This document shows, one piece after another, positions 10,700 through 20,521 of a stretch of DNA of 64,000 bases; position 1 is the stretch's first letter, and each line of letters opens with the position of its first letter. The notes beneath the pieces are model-generated. The model saw only the letters and a program-made list of their open reading frames with translations. It was not told the origin of the DNA and ran no database searches. A program made the position numbers and the translations under genes. Source of the DNA: Chromobacterium sphagni (lineage in GTDB: Bacteria; Pseudomonadota; Gammaproteobacteria; Burkholderiales; Chromobacteriaceae); NCBI RefSeq assembly GCF_001855555.1, contig NZ_MKCT01000061.1, forward strand, positions 62,001-126,000, read 5' to 3'.

Positions 10700-10783
10700 C
10701 TCTTGCATCTACTTTCGCAAGAGTTCCGCCCTTACGGGGTCCAAAACTGGCCGTTGGATACGCCACAGTTTTCTGTGGCGTTT
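10700..10783 (+). promoter_or_regulatory. Hairpin leader upstream of rplN
   Basis: Downstream of the promoter lie two more stem-loops: CTCTTGC (10700-10706) with GCAAGAG (10717-10723), and a 9-bp stem 10760-10768 with 10773-10781 around TTTT, followed by a short T-rich tract. The second resembles a weak terminator. This is a plausible autoregulatory leader for the spc genes; the ligand is unknown. Confidence 0.5.
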
Positions 10784-10864
10784 CGTCTGTATGGTCTTGC
10801 TTTTATGCGAGAAACCGGCAGGTGAAAGTGACGGATAAAGTTGGATTAGAAAGGTAATCATCAA

Positions 10865-11233
10865 ATGATCCAAATGCAGACCATGCTTGAGGTCGCTGAC
10901 AACACTGGTGCGCGTCACGTTATGTGCATCAAGGTGTTGGGTGGCTCCAAGCGTCGCTATGCTAGCGTAGGTGACATTATCAAGGTGAGCATCAAGGATG
11001 CCGCTCCGCGTGGTCGCGTCAAAAAAGGCGACGTCTACAATGCGGTCGTGGTACGCACTGCCAAAGGCGTGCGCCGTCCGGATGGCTCTTTGATCAAGTT
11101 TGACAGCAACGCTGCTGTTCTGCTCAACAACAAGCTTGAGCCGATCGGCACTCGTATCTTCGGGCCCGTTACGCGTGAACTGCGTACCGAACGCTTCATG
11201 AAGATCGTTTCGCTGGCTCCTGAAGTGCTGTAA
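10865..11233 (+). CDS. rplN: 50S ribosomal protein L14
   Basis: L14 sits at the subunit interface and forms inter-subunit bridges. The 122-residue product starts [16 protein letters not shown] and has the family length. It is the first gene of the spc group, behind its own promoter and a structured leader. Confidence 0.98.
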   Translation: MIQMQTMLEVADNTGARHVMCIKVLGGSKRRYASVGDIIKVSIKDAAPRGRVKKGDVYNAVVVRTAKGVRRPDGSLIKFDSNAAVLLNNKLEPIGTRIFGPVTRELRTERFMKIVSLAPEVL

Positions 11234-11242
11234 GGAGGTCAC

Positions 11243-11557
11243 ATGCGCAAAATTCGTAAAGGTGATGAAGTCGTAGTAATCACCGGCAAAGACAAGGGTA
11301 AGCGCGGCACCGTCCTGCGTGTTCTGGACGAGAAGCTGGTCGTCGAAGGCGTCAACATCGCCAAAAAACACCAGAAACCGAATCCGGTACGTGGCGTGGC
11401 TGGCGGCATCGTTGAAAAAACCATGCCTGTGGACGCATCGAACGTCGCGATTTTCAATCCGGCAAGCCAAAAGGCTGACCGCGTGGGCTTCAAGGTTCTT
11501 GAAGACGGCCGTAAGGTACGCGTGTTCAAGTCTAGCGGCGAAGTTATCGGCGCCTAA
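11243..11557 (+). CDS. rplX: 50S ribosomal protein L24
   Basis: L24 initiates 50S assembly. The 104-residue product opens with the KOW motif ([19 protein letters not shown]). An AAGGAGG Shine-Dalgarno overlaps the end of rplN. Confidence 0.97.
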   Translation: MRKIRKGDEVVVITGKDKGKRGTVLRVLDEKLVVEGVNIAKKHQKPNPVRGVAGGIVEKTMPVDASNVAIFNPASQKADRVGFKVLEDGRKVRVFKSSGEVIGA

Positions 11558-11566
11558 GGAGCAAAC

Positions 11567-12106
11567 ATGGCACGTCTCTACGATTTCTACAAAGACAGCG
11601 TAGTGCCGGAACTGATGAAACAGTTCGGCTACAAGTCGATCATGCAAGTTCCGCGTATCGAGAAGATCACCGTGAACATGGGCGTGGGCGAAGCCGTTGC
11701 CGATAAAAAGGTAATGGAATTCGCCGTGGGCGATATGGAAAAGATCGCCGGCCAGAAGCCGGTTGTCACCACCGCCCGCAAGTCCATCGCCGGCTTCAAG
11801 ATCCGCGACAACTACCCGGTAGGTTGCAAGGTAACTCTGCGTCGCGAACGCATGTACGAGTTCCTGGACCGCCTGGTAACCATCGCGCTGCCGCGCGTTC
11901 GCGACTTCCGTGGTGTGTCTGCCAAGTCCTTCGATGGCCGTGGCAACTACAACATGGGCGTCAAAGAACAGATCATCTTCCCGGAAATCGAGTACGACAA
12001 GATCGATGCTCTGCGTGGTATGAACATTACTGTCACCACTACGGCGAAGACTGACGAAGAGGCCCGCGCACTGCTGGCCGCGTTCAAGTTCCCGTTCAAG
12101 GGTTAA
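11567..12106 (+). CDS. rplE: 50S ribosomal protein L5
   Basis: L5 binds 5S rRNA in the central protuberance. The 179-residue product contains the conserved [17 protein letters not shown] stretch. It starts 9 bases after rplX and ends 4 bases before rpsN. Confidence 0.98.
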   Translation: MARLYDFYKDSVVPELMKQFGYKSIMQVPRIEKITVNMGVGEAVADKKVMEFAVGDMEKIAGQKPVVTTARKSIAGFKIRDNYPVGCKVTLRRERMYEFLDRLVTIALPRVRDFRGVSAKSFDGRGNYNMGVKEQIIFPEIEYDKIDALRGMNITVTTTAKTDEEARALLAAFKFPFKG

Positions 12107-12110
12107 GCAC

Positions 12111-12416
12111 ATGGCAAGACTTGCACTGATTAACCGTGAAGAGAAGCGCGTCAAGCTGGCTGAAAAGTATTCCGCCAAGCGTGAAGCCCTGATCGCCACC
12201 ATCAACAACCAGAGCCTCTCGGAAGAAGAGCGTTTCGCCGCCCGCCTGCAACTGCAGCAACTGCCGCGCAACGCTTCCCCGGTACGCCAGCGTCGTCGCT
12301 GCGCCATCACCGGTCGTCCGCGTGGTGTATTCCGCAAATTCGGTTTGGGTCGTAACAAGCTGCGTGAGATCGCCATGAAGGGTGAGATTCCGGGTGTTGT
12401 TAAGGCCAGCTGGTAA
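12111..12416 (+). CDS. rpsN: 30S ribosomal protein S14 (zinc-free form)
   Basis: S14 is a 30S head protein. At 101 residues and without the CxxC pairs of the short zinc-binding paralogue, this is the long zinc-independent form. The C-terminus [19 protein letters not shown] is conserved. It lies in its usual place between rplE and rpsH. Confidence 0.97.
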   Translation: MARLALINREEKRVKLAEKYSAKREALIATINNQSLSEEERFAARLQLQQLPRNASPVRQRRRCAITGRPRGVFRKFGLGRNKLREIAMKGEIPGVVKASW

Positions 12417-12430
12417 TAGGAGACACATAA

Positions 12431-12826
12431 ATGAGCATGCACGATCCTATTTCCGATATGTTGACCCGCATCCGCAACGGCCAACGCGCTTCCAAGGTGG
12501 CAGTTTCCATGCCGTCTTCCAAGCTGAAGGTTGCGCTGGCGCAGGTGCTGAAAGAAGAAGGCTACATTGAAGATTTCGCCGTTGCCGGCGAAGCCAAGAA
12601 GCCTGTTCTCGATATCCAGCTCAAGTACTACGCTGGCCGTCCGGTGATCGAGCGCATTGACCGCGTTTCCCGTCCTGGCCTGCGCGTGTACAAGGGCTCC
12701 ACCGAAATCCCGAAGGTCATGAATGGTCTGGGCGTGGCGATCTTGTCCACTTCCCAAGGCATCATGACTGACCGTAAAGCGCGCTCCACCGGCATCGGTG
12801 GCGAGTTGCTCTGCGTCGTGGCTTAA
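12431..12826 (+). CDS. rpsH: 30S ribosomal protein S8
   Basis: S8 binds the central domain of 16S rRNA and in E. coli represses the spc operon through a site near rplE. The 131-residue product starts [18 protein letters not shown] and ends with the conserved GIGGELLC segment. Confidence 0.97.
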   Translation: MSMHDPISDMLTRIRNGQRASKVAVSMPSSKLKVALAQVLKEEGYIEDFAVAGEAKKPVLDIQLKYYAGRPVIERIDRVSRPGLRVYKGSTEIPKVMNGLGVAILSTSQGIMTDRKARSTGIGGELLCVVA

Positions 12827-12835
12827 GGGGGTCAA

Positions 12836-13369
12836 ATGTCTCGCGTAGCTAAGAATCCCGTAGCCATTCCGGCTGGCGTTGAAGTGAAGTTCAATGCTGC
12901 AGAAGTGATTGTAAAGGGGGCCCTGGGCACCCTGAGCACCGCTCTGTGCGAACAGGTAGAAATCAAGCTGGACAACAACCAGCTGACTTTCGCTGCCAAG
13001 AACGACAGCAAGTTCGCGCGTGCCATGTCCGGCACCCTGCGCGCCCTGTTGAACAACATGGTTAACGGCGTATCCAAGGGCTTCGAGAAGAAGCTGCAAC
13101 TGGTAGGCGTGGGCTATCGTGCCCAGGCTCAGGGCGATATGCTGAACCTGTCTCTTGGTTTCTCCCACCCGGTAGCTCACAAGATGCCCGAAGGCATCAA
13201 GGTTGAGACTCCGACTCAGACCGAGATCCTGGTTAAGGGCGCCAACAAGCAGCTCGTAGGCCAGATCGCAGCTGAAATCCGCGCTTACCGCGCTCCCGAG
13301 CCTTACAAAGGCAAGGGTGTTCGCTACGCTGATGAAGTTGTGGTTCTGAAAGAAACCAAGAAGAAGTAA
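12836..13369 (+). CDS. rplF: 50S ribosomal protein L6
   Basis: L6 lies near the sarcin-ricin loop and the factor-binding site. The 177-residue product starts [17 protein letters not shown] and has the C-terminal [11 protein letters not shown] motif. A GGGGG Shine-Dalgarno precedes the ATG. Confidence 0.98.
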   Translation: MSRVAKNPVAIPAGVEVKFNAAEVIVKGALGTLSTALCEQVEIKLDNNQLTFAAKNDSKFARAMSGTLRALLNNMVNGVSKGFEKKLQLVGVGYRAQAQGDMLNLSLGFSHPVAHKMPEGIKVETPTQTEILVKGANKQLVGQIAAEIRAYRAPEPYKGKGVRYADEVVVLKETKKK

Positions 13370-13382
13370 CTGAGGCACTGAT

Positions 13383-13736
13383 ATGGACAAGAAACAAGCT
13401 CGACTCCGCCGCGCACGTAAAACCCGTGCCCGGATCGCGGAGCTCAAGATGGTGCGTCTCACTGTGTACCGCACCAACAGCCACATTTACGCCCAGATCG
13501 TTGATGAGACCGGCAGCAAGGTACTGGCAAGCGCTTCCTCGCTGGAAGCCGACGTACGCGCTGAACTCTCCAACGGCGGCAACGTGGCAGCTGCGGCCGT
13601 GATCGGCAAGCGCATTGCCGAAAAGGCAAAAGCTGCTGGCATCGAGAAAGTTGCTTTCGATCGTTCCGGTTTCAAATACCACGGTCGCATGAAGGCACTG
13701 GCTGACGCCGCTCGCGAACACGGCCTCGTATTCTAA
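13383..13736 (+). CDS. rplR: 50S ribosomal protein L18
   Basis: L18 binds 5S rRNA with L5. The 117-residue protein has a basic N-terminus ([18 protein letters not shown]) and the conserved [11 protein letters not shown] region near the C-terminus. Confidence 0.97.
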   Translation: MDKKQARLRRARKTRARIAELKMVRLTVYRTNSHIYAQIVDETGSKVLASASSLEADVRAELSNGGNVAAAAVIGKRIAEKAKAAGIEKVAFDRSGFKYHGRMKALADAAREHGLVF

Positions 13737-13749
13737 TTCGGAGTGAAGA

Positions 13750-14268
13750 ATGGCTAAGCACGAAATGGAAGATCGCGGCGACGGTCTGGTCGAGAAAATG
13801 ATCAGCGTCAACCGCGTCACCAAAGTGGTCAAGGGCGGCCGTATCATGGCTTTCTCTGCCCTGACCGTAGTTGGTGATGGCGACGGCGGTATCGGCATGG
13901 GTAAGGGTCGTTCCAAGGAAGTTCCGGTTGCCGTACAAAAGGCAATGGAACAGGCCCGCCACACCATGGTCAAGATCCCGCTGAAGAACGGCACGCTGCA
14001 GCACACTGTAGTGGGCAAACACGGTGCAACCACCGTGTTCATCCAGCCGGCCAAAGAAGGTACCGGCGTGAAGGCCGGTGGCCCGATGCGCGCGATCTTC
14101 GACGCAATGGGTGTTCATAACGTTTCGGCCAAGATTCATGGTTCCACCAACCCGTACAACGTGGTTCGTGCAACTCTGAACGGCCTGAGCAACATCAGCA
14201 CTCCGGCGCAAATCGCCGCCAAGCGTGGCCTGAGCGTCGAGGACATCCTGGGGGTGGTTCATGAGTAA
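13750..14268 (+). CDS. rpsE: 30S ribosomal protein S5
   Basis: S5 affects accuracy and forms the mRNA entry helicase with S3 and S4. The 172-residue product has [16 protein letters not shown] and the GKGRSKEVP signature. It overlaps rpmD by 8 bases. Confidence 0.97.
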   Translation: MAKHEMEDRGDGLVEKMISVNRVTKVVKGGRIMAFSALTVVGDGDGGIGMGKGRSKEVPVAVQKAMEQARHTMVKIPLKNGTLQHTVVGKHGATTVFIQPAKEGTGVKAGGPMRAIFDAMGVHNVSAKIHGSTNPYNVVRATLNGLSNISTPAQIAAKRGLSVEDILGVVHE

Positions 14269-14446
14269 CGCCAAGACTGTTAAGGTCACTCTGGTAAAGA
14301 GCCTGATCGGTCGCCTGGAGTCTCACAAGGCCTGCGCCCGTGGTCTGGGTCTGAAGAAGATTCGCCAGACCGTTGAAGTGCTCGATACCCCTGAAAACCG
14401 TGGCATGATCAACAAGATCAGCTACCTGCTCAAATTCGAGGGCTAA
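14261..14446 (+). CDS. rpmD: 50S ribosomal protein L30
   Basis: L30 is a small 50S protein, 61 residues, starting [18 protein letters not shown]. Its ATG lies inside the end of rpsE, and rplO follows after 3 bases. Confidence 0.96.
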   Translation: MSNAKTVKVTLVKSLIGRLESHKACARGLGLKKIRQTVEVLDTPENRGMINKISYLLKFEG

Positions 14447-14449
14447 GAG

Positions 14450-14881
14450 ATGCTGCTGAACACCGTACAACCGGGTGCCGGCGCCAAGCATGCCAAGCGC
14501 CGTGTCGGCCGTGGCATCGGTTCCGGCCTGGGCAAGACTTGCGGCCGCGGCCACAAGGGTCAAAAGAGCCGTGCCGGTGGTTTCCACAAGGTAGGCTTCG
14601 AAGGCGGTCAAATGCCGCTGCAACGTCGTCTGCCGAAGCGCGGCTTCAAGTCGCTGACGGCTCGCTTCGTTTGCGAAGTTCGCCTGTCCGAACTGAACCT
14701 GCTGCCGGTCGATGAAATCGATCTGCTGGCTCTCAAGCAAGCCGGTCTGGTGGCTGCTCAGGCACTCGTTGCCAAGGTAGTCCTGTCCGGTAAGGTTGAG
14801 CGCGCGGTCAAACTGCGTGGTATCAGCGTTACCGCTGGCGCCCGCGCTGCCATCGAGGCTGCCGGCGGCAGCATTGAATAA
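14450..14881 (+). CDS. rplO: 50S ribosomal protein L15
   Basis: L15 is a late-assembly 50S protein with a glycine/arginine-rich N-terminal tail ([19 protein letters not shown]). The 143-residue length is normal. It immediately precedes secY. Confidence 0.97.
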   Translation: MLLNTVQPGAGAKHAKRRVGRGIGSGLGKTCGRGHKGQKSRAGGFHKVGFEGGQMPLQRRLPKRGFKSLTARFVCEVRLSELNLLPVDEIDLLALKQAGLVAAQALVAKVVLSGKVERAVKLRGISVTAGARAAIEAAGGSIE

Positions 14882-14892
14882 GGCATAAATTT

Positions 14893-16212
14893 GTGGCGAA
14901 TACTTCTCTAGTGGCGAATGCCAATAAGTTTGGTGATCTGAAGCGTAGAATCTGGTTCCTGATTGGAGCATTGATCGTTTACCGTATCGGTGCGCACATT
15001 CCGGTGCCAGGTGTGAACCCTGCCGAACTAGCGAAGTTGTTCCACACATCGCAGACGGGCCTGCTCGACATGTTCAACATGTTTTCGGGCGGTGCCCTCT
15101 CGAGGTTTACGGTTTTTGCCCTGGGCATCACACCGTACATCTCGGCTTCCATCATTCTGCAGCTCGCGGCCGAGGCATTGCCCAGCCTGAAGCAGCTGAA
15201 GAAGGAAGGCGATGCGGGACGTCGCAAGATAACCCAGTACACGCGTTACGCCACCGTGCTGCTCGCGACTTTTCAAAGTTTCGGCATCGCGGTGATGTTG
15301 TACAAGCAGCCAAACCTGGTGATGACTGCTCAGTGGGAGTTTTACCTGACATCCGTGGTGTCTCTGGTCACCGGAACCATGTTTCTGATGTGGTTGGGCG
15401 AACAGATCACCGAGCGCGGTATCGGCAACGGTATCTCGCTGATCATCTGCGCCGGTATCGCGTCGGGTGTTCCGGCTGCCATCGGTAAAACCCTGACTCT
15501 TACCAGTCAGGGCTCGTTGCCTATCCTGTTTGCGATCGTGCTGTTTGTCGCGGTGATCCTGGTGACTTTCGTGGTGGTCTACGCTGAGCGTGGCCAACGC
15601 AAGGTTCTGGTGAACTACGCCAAGCGTCAGGTTGGCAATCGCGTCATGCAGGGCCAGAGCACGCATCTGCCGCTCAAGCTCAACATGGCAGGGGTGATTC
15701 CTCCGATCTTTGCATCCAGCATCATTCTGTTCCCGGCCACCGTTCTCGGCTGGTTTGGCCAGGGTGAGCACATGTCCTGGTTGAAGGGTGTGGCCGACAA
15801 ACTGCATCCGGGTCAGCCTATCTATGTGCTGTTGTATGCTGCTGCAATCATCTTCTTCTGCTATTTCTACACGGCGTTGGTTTTCAACCCGAAGGAAACG
15901 GCAGACAACTTGAAGAAGAGTGGGGCGTTCATTCCAGGCATCCGTCCAGGTGAGCAGACTTCCCGCTACATCGAGAAGATCATTCTGCGACTGACACTGA
16001 TCGGTGCGATCTATATCACGCTGGTCTGCCTGCTGCCGGAATTCCTGATCCTGAAGTGGAACGTGCCGTTCTACTTCGGTGGTACATCGCTGCTGATCAT
16101 GGTGGTGGTGACCATGGACTTCATGGCTCAGGTGCAGTCCTATGTGTTGTCGCATCAGTATGAGAGCTTGCTGAAGAAGGCCAACTTCAAAGGCAACGCC
16201 CTTACCCGCTGA
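14893..16212 (+). CDS. secY: Preprotein translocase channel subunit SecY
   Basis: SecY forms the protein-conducting channel in the inner membrane with SecE and SecG. The 439-residue protein has about ten hydrophobic segments, the plug region ([18 protein letters not shown]) and the cytoplasmic loop GERGIGNG-like motif ([11 protein letters not shown]). The start is the GTG at 14893, with an AAGG Shine-Dalgarno in the end of rplO; an in-frame GTG at 14911 begins a repeated GTGGCGAAT sequence and is a less likely alternative. Position after rplO is standard. Confidence 0.96.
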   Translation: MANTSLVANANKFGDLKRRIWFLIGALIVYRIGAHIPVPGVNPAELAKLFHTSQTGLLDMFNMFSGGALSRFTVFALGITPYISASIILQLAAEALPSLKQLKKEGDAGRRKITQYTRYATVLLATFQSFGIAVMLYKQPNLVMTAQWEFYLTSVVSLVTGTMFLMWLGEQITERGIGNGISLIICAGIASGVPAAIGKTLTLTSQGSLPILFAIVLFVAVILVTFVVVYAERGQRKVLVNYAKRQVGNRVMQGQSTHLPLKLNMAGVIPPIFASSIILFPATVLGWFGQGEHMSWLKGVADKLHPGQPIYVLLYAAAIIFFCYFYTALVFNPKETADNLKKSGAFIPGIRPGEQTSRYIEKIILRLTLIGAIYITLVCLLPEFLILKWNVPFYFGGTSLLIMVVVTMDFMAQVQSYVLSHQYESLLKKANFKGNALTR

Positions 16213-16232
16213 CGCACGAGTTCACGCTGGGT

Positions 16233-16436
16233 GTGGCTGAGAAGACACTATCCAGTTTCACGACTGGGTCCCGGGGAGTTCCCCGGAGCCTGGCTGGAAA
16301 TGGACACGTGGTACTGGGATATATCTCTGGGAAGATGCGGATGTTCTGCATCCGCATTCTGCCAGGCGAGCAAGTGATGATGAAGCCCGCTTCATTTGAT
16401 CGGTCCCGGGCGCACATTGTGTTCCGTGCGAAGTAA
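16233..16436 (+). pseudogene. infA: Translation initiation factor IF-1 gene with scrambled 5' third
   Basis: From NGHVVLGYISGKMRM to the end (SRAHIVFRAK) the translation is a good match to the last 45 residues of IF-1. The first 22 codons are not. The expected start MAxEDTIQ can be read only by shifting frame: GTG-GCT at 16233-16238, then E-D-T-I-Q in another frame at 16241-16255. About 14 bases are missing before the frame recovers at 16299. The net loss is 15 bases (67 codons instead of 72), so the frame stays open while beta strands 1 and 2 of the OB fold are lost. No good Shine-Dalgarno precedes the GTG. Position between secY and rpmJ is the normal infA site. A working infA elsewhere is implied, as many betaproteobacteria have two. 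A sequencing error is the main alternative. Confidence 0.75.
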
Positions 16437-16474
16437 CGCATTCGCTCTTTATTTGGATTTGAAAGGATCTGAAC

Positions 16475-16588
16475 ATGCGAGTACAGCCTTCTGTAAAGAA
16501 GATTTGCCGTAATTGCAAAATTATCCGTCGCAATCGCGTAGTACGCGTGATCTGCACGGACCCGCGTCACAAGCAAAAACAAGGCTAA
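16475..16588 (+). CDS. rpmJ: 50S ribosomal protein L36 (zinc-ribbon form)
   Basis: This 37-residue protein starts [20 protein letters not shown] and ends in DPRHKQKQG. Cys11, Cys14, Cys27 and His32 form the zinc ribbon, so this is the zinc-containing paralogue. A GAAAGGA Shine-Dalgarno precedes ATG 16475. It lies between the infA remnant and rpsM, the usual place. Confidence 0.96.
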   Translation: MRVQPSVKKICRNCKIIRRNRVVRVICTDPRHKQKQG

Positions 16589-16591
16589 CAT

Positions 16592-16620
16592 TTGTTAGAC
16601 CTCGATTTGCGTGATACAAT
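16592..16620 (+). promoter_or_regulatory. Candidate promoter of the alpha group (rpsM)
   Basis: TTGTTA (16592-16597) and TACAAT (16615-16620) are spaced by 17 bp, directly after rpmJ. TTTGCG (16605-16610) and CGCAAA (16622-16627) form a dyad across the -10. In E. coli S4 represses this operon through the rpsM leader; here the leader would be only about 35 bases. Confidence 0.6.
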
Positions 16621-16658
16621 CGCAAACTTTTCAAGGTCTTAAGGCTTAAGGAAAGAGT

Positions 16659-17021
16659 ATGGCCCGTATTGCAGGGGTAAATATCCCCAATCATGCGCAT
16701 GCCGTTATCGGCCTGCAGGCAATCTTCGGCATCGGTCAGACTCGCGCCCAGCAGATTTGTGCTGCTGCCAGCGTGAATCCTTCCACGAAAGTGAAGGATC
16801 TGACGGACGCCGAGATGGAAACTCTGCGTGATGCAGTGGCGAAGTTCACCGTTGAAGGTGACCTGCGTCGCGAAATCACCATGAGCATCAAACGTCTGAT
16901 GGACATGGGCTGCTATCGCGGCATGCGCCATCGTCGTGGCTTGCCGTGCCGCGGTCAGCGCACTCGCACTAACGCTCGTACCCGCAAGGGACCGCGTAAG
17001 GCGATCGCCGGCAAGAAGTAA
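16659..17021 (+). CDS. rpsM: 30S ribosomal protein S13
   Basis: S13 forms bridges to the 50S subunit and contacts P-site tRNA. The 120-residue product starts [19 protein letters not shown] and has the basic C-terminal tail ([17 protein letters not shown]). It is the first gene of the alpha group. Confidence 0.98.
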   Translation: MARIAGVNIPNHAHAVIGLQAIFGIGQTRAQQICAAASVNPSTKVKDLTDAEMETLRDAVAKFTVEGDLRREITMSIKRLMDMGCYRGMRHRRGLPCRGQRTRTNARTRKGPRKAIAGKK

Positions 17022-17039
17022 TCTTAAGGAACACAGAGA

Positions 17040-17435
<396 letters not shown>

Positions 17436-17453
17436 TTCGGAGAGTGTGAGAAC

Positions 17454-18074
17454 ATGGCACGTTATATTGGCCCGAAGTGCAAGCTCGCTCGTCGTGAAGG
17501 CACCGACCTTTTCCTGAAGAGCGCGCGTCGTGCACTGGATTCCAAATGCAAACTGGACACCCCTCCTGGTCAGCATGGCGCCCGTCGCGGCCGCCTGTCC
17601 GACTATGGCGTCCAGCTGCGTGAAAAGCAGAAAATCCGCCGCATCTACGGCGTACTCGAGCGTCAGTTCCGCAACTACTTTGCGGAAGCTGTGCGCCGCA
17701 AGGGCTCTACGGGTGAAAACCTGCTGAAGCTGCTTGAGTCCCGCCTGGACAACGTTGTATATCGCATGGGCTTTGGCTCCACTCGCGCCGAAGCGCGCCA
17801 GCTGGTAAGCCACAAGGCTATCGTTGTGAATGGCCAGGTTGTGAACATTCCGTCGTACCAGGTTAAAGCCGGTGACGTAGTGTCCGTCCGCGAAAAAGCC
17901 AAGAAACAGGCTCGTATCGCTGAAGGCCTGGCTCTGGCCGAGCAAGGTGGCTTCCCGTCTTGGGTGTCGGTTGACTCCAAGAAAATGGAAGGCGTCTTCA
18001 AATCCGCACCGGAACGTTCCGAACTGTCTAGCGATATCAACGAACAACTCGTTGTGGAATTCTACTCCAAGTAA
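17454..18074 (+). CDS. rpsD: 30S ribosomal protein S4
   Basis: S4 nucleates 30S assembly and in E. coli represses the alpha operon. The 206-residue product starts [19 protein letters not shown]. The S4 RNA-binding domain is present around residues 96-160 ([26 protein letters not shown]). Confidence 0.98.
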   Translation: MARYIGPKCKLARREGTDLFLKSARRALDSKCKLDTPPGQHGARRGRLSDYGVQLREKQKIRRIYGVLERQFRNYFAEAVRRKGSTGENLLKLLESRLDNVVYRMGFGSTRAEARQLVSHKAIVVNGQVVNIPSYQVKAGDVVSVREKAKKQARIAEGLALAEQGGFPSWVSVDSKKMEGVFKSAPERSELSSDINEQLVVEFYSK

Positions 18075-18097
18075 TCGCTAGCTCTTAGGGAATGACT

Positions 18098-19081
18098 ATG
18101 CAAAACAGCGCTTCGGAATTTCTGAAACCCCGTCTCATCGACGTACAGCCGGTTTCCGCAACTCACGCTCGCGTGTCGATGGAGCCGTTCGAGCGCGGCT
18201 ATGCCCATACCCTGGGCAATTCGCTGCGCCGTATTCTGTTGTCGTCGATGCCGGGCTACGCTCCGACCGAAGTGACTATCGCTGGCGTTTTGCATGAGTA
18301 TTCCGCACTTGACGGCGTGCGGGAGGATGTCGTTGACATCCTCCTCAACCTCAAGGGCGTAGTGCTTAAGCTGCATGGTCGCGACAGTGTCGTGCTGACC
18401 TTGAAAAAGGACGGTGAAGGCGCTGTCTTGGCTAGCGATATCGAGCTGCCGCATGATGTGGAAGTGATCAATCCGGAACACGTGATTTGTCACCTCTCGT
18501 CCGGCGGTAAGATCGACATGGAGATCAAGATCGAAAAGGGCCGCGGCTATCAGCCGGTGTCCGTTCGATCCAGCCATGATGACAACCGTTCCATCGGTAC
18601 CATCCAACTGGACGCTTCCTTCTCGCCGGTTCGCCGCGTGAGCTTTGCTGTGGAAAGCGCCCGTGTGGAGCAACGTACCGACCTCGACCGCCTGGTTCTC
18701 GACATCGAGACCAACGGCGTCATCGAGCCGGAGCAGGCCGTGCGCAACGCGGCCCGCATCCTGATGGATCAGTTGTCCATCTTTGCAGATCTTCAGGGCA
18801 CAGCGGTTGAAGAAGTCGTTGAAAAGGCGCCGCCGATCGATCCGATCCTGCTGCGTCCGGTAGACGATCTTGAACTGACGGTTCGTTCGGCCAACTGCCT
18901 GAAAGCTGAGAACATTTATTACATCGGCGATCTGATCCAGCGTACTGAAACCGAGCTTCTGAAAACTCCGAACCTCGGCCGCAAGTCGCTGAACGAGATC
19001 AAGGAAGTTCTCGCTTCCAAAGGCCTGACTCTCGGCATGAAGCTGGAGAACTGGCCGCCTGCTGGCCTCGAAAAGCCGTAA
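18098..19081 (+). CDS. rpoA: RNA polymerase alpha subunit
   Basis: Alpha drives polymerase assembly through its N-terminal domain and contacts UP elements and activators through its C-terminal domain. ATG 18098 is preferred ([12 protein letters not shown], 327 residues) because the TTAGGG Shine-Dalgarno is six bases upstream of it and almost touches the alternative ATG at 18092. The C-terminal domain is complete ([14 protein letters not shown]). It is co-transcribed with rpsD and rplQ. Confidence 0.98.
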   Translation: MQNSASEFLKPRLIDVQPVSATHARVSMEPFERGYAHTLGNSLRRILLSSMPGYAPTEVTIAGVLHEYSALDGVREDVVDILLNLKGVVLKLHGRDSVVLTLKKDGEGAVLASDIELPHDVEVINPEHVICHLSSGGKIDMEIKIEKGRGYQPVSVRSSHDDNRSIGTIQLDASFSPVRRVSFAVESARVEQRTDLDRLVLDIETNGVIEPEQAVRNAARILMDQLSIFADLQGTAVEEVVEKAPPIDPILLRPVDDLELTVRSANCLKAENIYYIGDLIQRTETELLKTPNLGRKSLNEIKEVLASKGLTLGMKLENWPPAGLEKP

Positions 19082-19106
19082 GGTTTGAGATAAAAGGACA
19101 TTAACA

Positions 19107-19502
19107 ATGCGTCATCGTTACAGTAATCGTAAACTGAACCGCACGACCAGCCATCGTCTGGCGATGCTGCGCAACATGGCCAACTCGCTGCTGAAGCACG
19201 AAGTAATCGTGACCACGCTGCCGAAAGCCAAGGAACTGCGTCGTGTGGCCGAGCCGCTCATCACGCTCGGCAAAAAGCCGTCTCTCGCCAACCGTCGTTT
19301 GGCGTTCGACCGCACCCGTGACCGCGATATCGTGGTCAAGCTCTTCGACGTACTCGGCCCGCGCTTCTCCGCCCGCAATGGCGGTTACGTGCGTATCCTG
19401 AAGTACGGTTTCCGCAAGGGCGACAACGCCCCGATGGCTCTGGTAGAGCTGGTGGACCGTGCTGAAGATGCCGTTGCCGTTGTAGACGACTCCGCCGAGT
19501 AA
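19107..19502 (+). CDS. rplQ: 50S ribosomal protein L17
   Basis: L17 lies near the tunnel exit. The 131-residue product starts [17 protein letters not shown]. It is the last gene of the ribosomal block and is followed by a strong terminator. Confidence 0.98.
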   Translation: MRHRYSNRKLNRTTSHRLAMLRNMANSLLKHEVIVTTLPKAKELRRVAEPLITLGKKPSLANRRLAFDRTRDRDIVVKLFDVLGPRFSARNGGYVRILKYGFRKGDNAPMALVELVDRAEDAVAVVDDSAE

Positions 19503-19521
19503 TCGGCAGGGTTGAGAAGAA

Positions 19522-19548
19522 AGCCAGCTCGCGAGAGCTGGCTTTTTT
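19522..19548 (+). terminator. Terminator of the alpha operon
   Basis: AGCCAGCTC and GAGCTGGCT form a 9-bp stem around GCGA and are followed by T6. It lies between convergent rplQ and glsA and could act in both directions. Nearly the same stem recurs after the tRNA pair at 46268-46299. Confidence 0.93.
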
Positions 19549-19573
19549 CATTTCCGTGCTCGATCTGGGCGCT

Positions 19574-20488
19574 TCAGAAGATCGACAGCCCGGTGCGGGT
19601 GGTAAAGCGGTCCAGCGCTTCCAGTCCCAGCACCGAATTGCCGCGGCGGTCCAACTGCGGGCTCCATGCCGCGATGCTCATCTTGCCGGGAATCACCGCC
19701 AGCAATCCGCCTCCGACGCCGCTTTTCACTGGCAGCCCGACGCGGTAGGCGAATTCGCCGGCCGCATCGTAGGTGCCGCAAGTCAGCATGACGGCGTTCA
19801 CCTGTTTGGCCTGGCTGCGGCTGAGGTATTGTTGCGCGGTATTGGGCGACAGGCCATGGTTGGCGAGGAACAGGGCGGCGCGGGCCAGCTGGCTGCAGCT
19901 CATCTCTATGCTGCAATTGTGGAAGTATTGGTCCAGAACCTGCTCCACCGGATGGTCCAGATTGCCGTAGCTTTTCATGAAGTGGGCCAGCGCCGCGTTG
20001 CGGTCGCCGTGTTCGCGCTCGGAGGCGGCGATCTGTTCGTTGGCCGATAGCCGGGGCGCGCCGCTTTCCGCGCGCAGCCAGTCGAGCAGCCGGCCGTGGG
20101 CGGCGCCGAAATGGCGGATCGCCCGGTCGGTCACTACCAGCGCGCCGGCGTTGATGAAGGGATTGCGCGGAATGCCGTGCTCGTACTCCAGCTGCACCAG
20201 CGAGTTGAACGGGTTGCCGGACGGCTCTTTGCCGACATGCCGCCATAGCGTTTCGCCTTCGGCCTGCAGCGTCAGCGCCAGCATGAAGGCTTTGCTGATG
20301 CTTTGGATCGAGAAGGGGGTGGCGGCATCGCCGCAAGCGTAATGCTCGCCATCCAGCGTGCAGATGGCGAGGCCGAACTGATGCGGCGCGACGGACGCCA
20401 GGGCGGGGATGTAGTCGGCGACGCGGCCCTGGTCGTAGAACGGCAGCACCTGCTGCCGGATATCTTCAATGAGTGCTTGCAGATTCAT
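19574..20488 (-). CDS. glsA: Glutaminase A
   Basis: Hydrolyses L-glutamine to glutamate and ammonia in the cytoplasm. The 304-residue protein is in the serine-dependent beta-lactamase-fold glutaminase family. The SxxK motif is at residues 63-66 (FSIQSISKAF), and NPFINAGALVV and the SGVGGGLLA segment near the C-terminus are conserved. Length is normal. It converges on the ribosomal operon and seems monocistronic. In other bacteria this enzyme supports acid resistance or glutamine use; no regulator lies next to it here. Confidence 0.94.
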   Translation of the reverse strand: MNLQALIEDIRQQVLPFYDQGRVADYIPALASVAPHQFGLAICTLDGEHYACGDAATPFSIQSISKAFMLALTLQAEGETLWRHVGKEPSGNPFNSLVQLEYEHGIPRNPFINAGALVVTDRAIRHFGAAHGRLLDWLRAESGAPRLSANEQIAASEREHGDRNAALAHFMKSYGNLDHPVEQVLDQYFHNCSIEMSCSQLARAALFLANHGLSPNTAQQYLSRSQAKQVNAVMLTCGTYDAAGEFAYRVGLPVKSGVGGGLLAVIPGKMSIAAWSPQLDRRGNSVLGLEALDRFTTRTGLSIF

Positions 20489-20521
20489 TCAATGATTGTA
20501 AGCACCCTACGCCGCTTCAGT

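Noticed and set aside
16233-16436. Taking the secY-rpmJ interval as an ordinary intact infA
   Set aside because: The first 22 residues do not match IF-1, and the expected sequence survives only in another frame.
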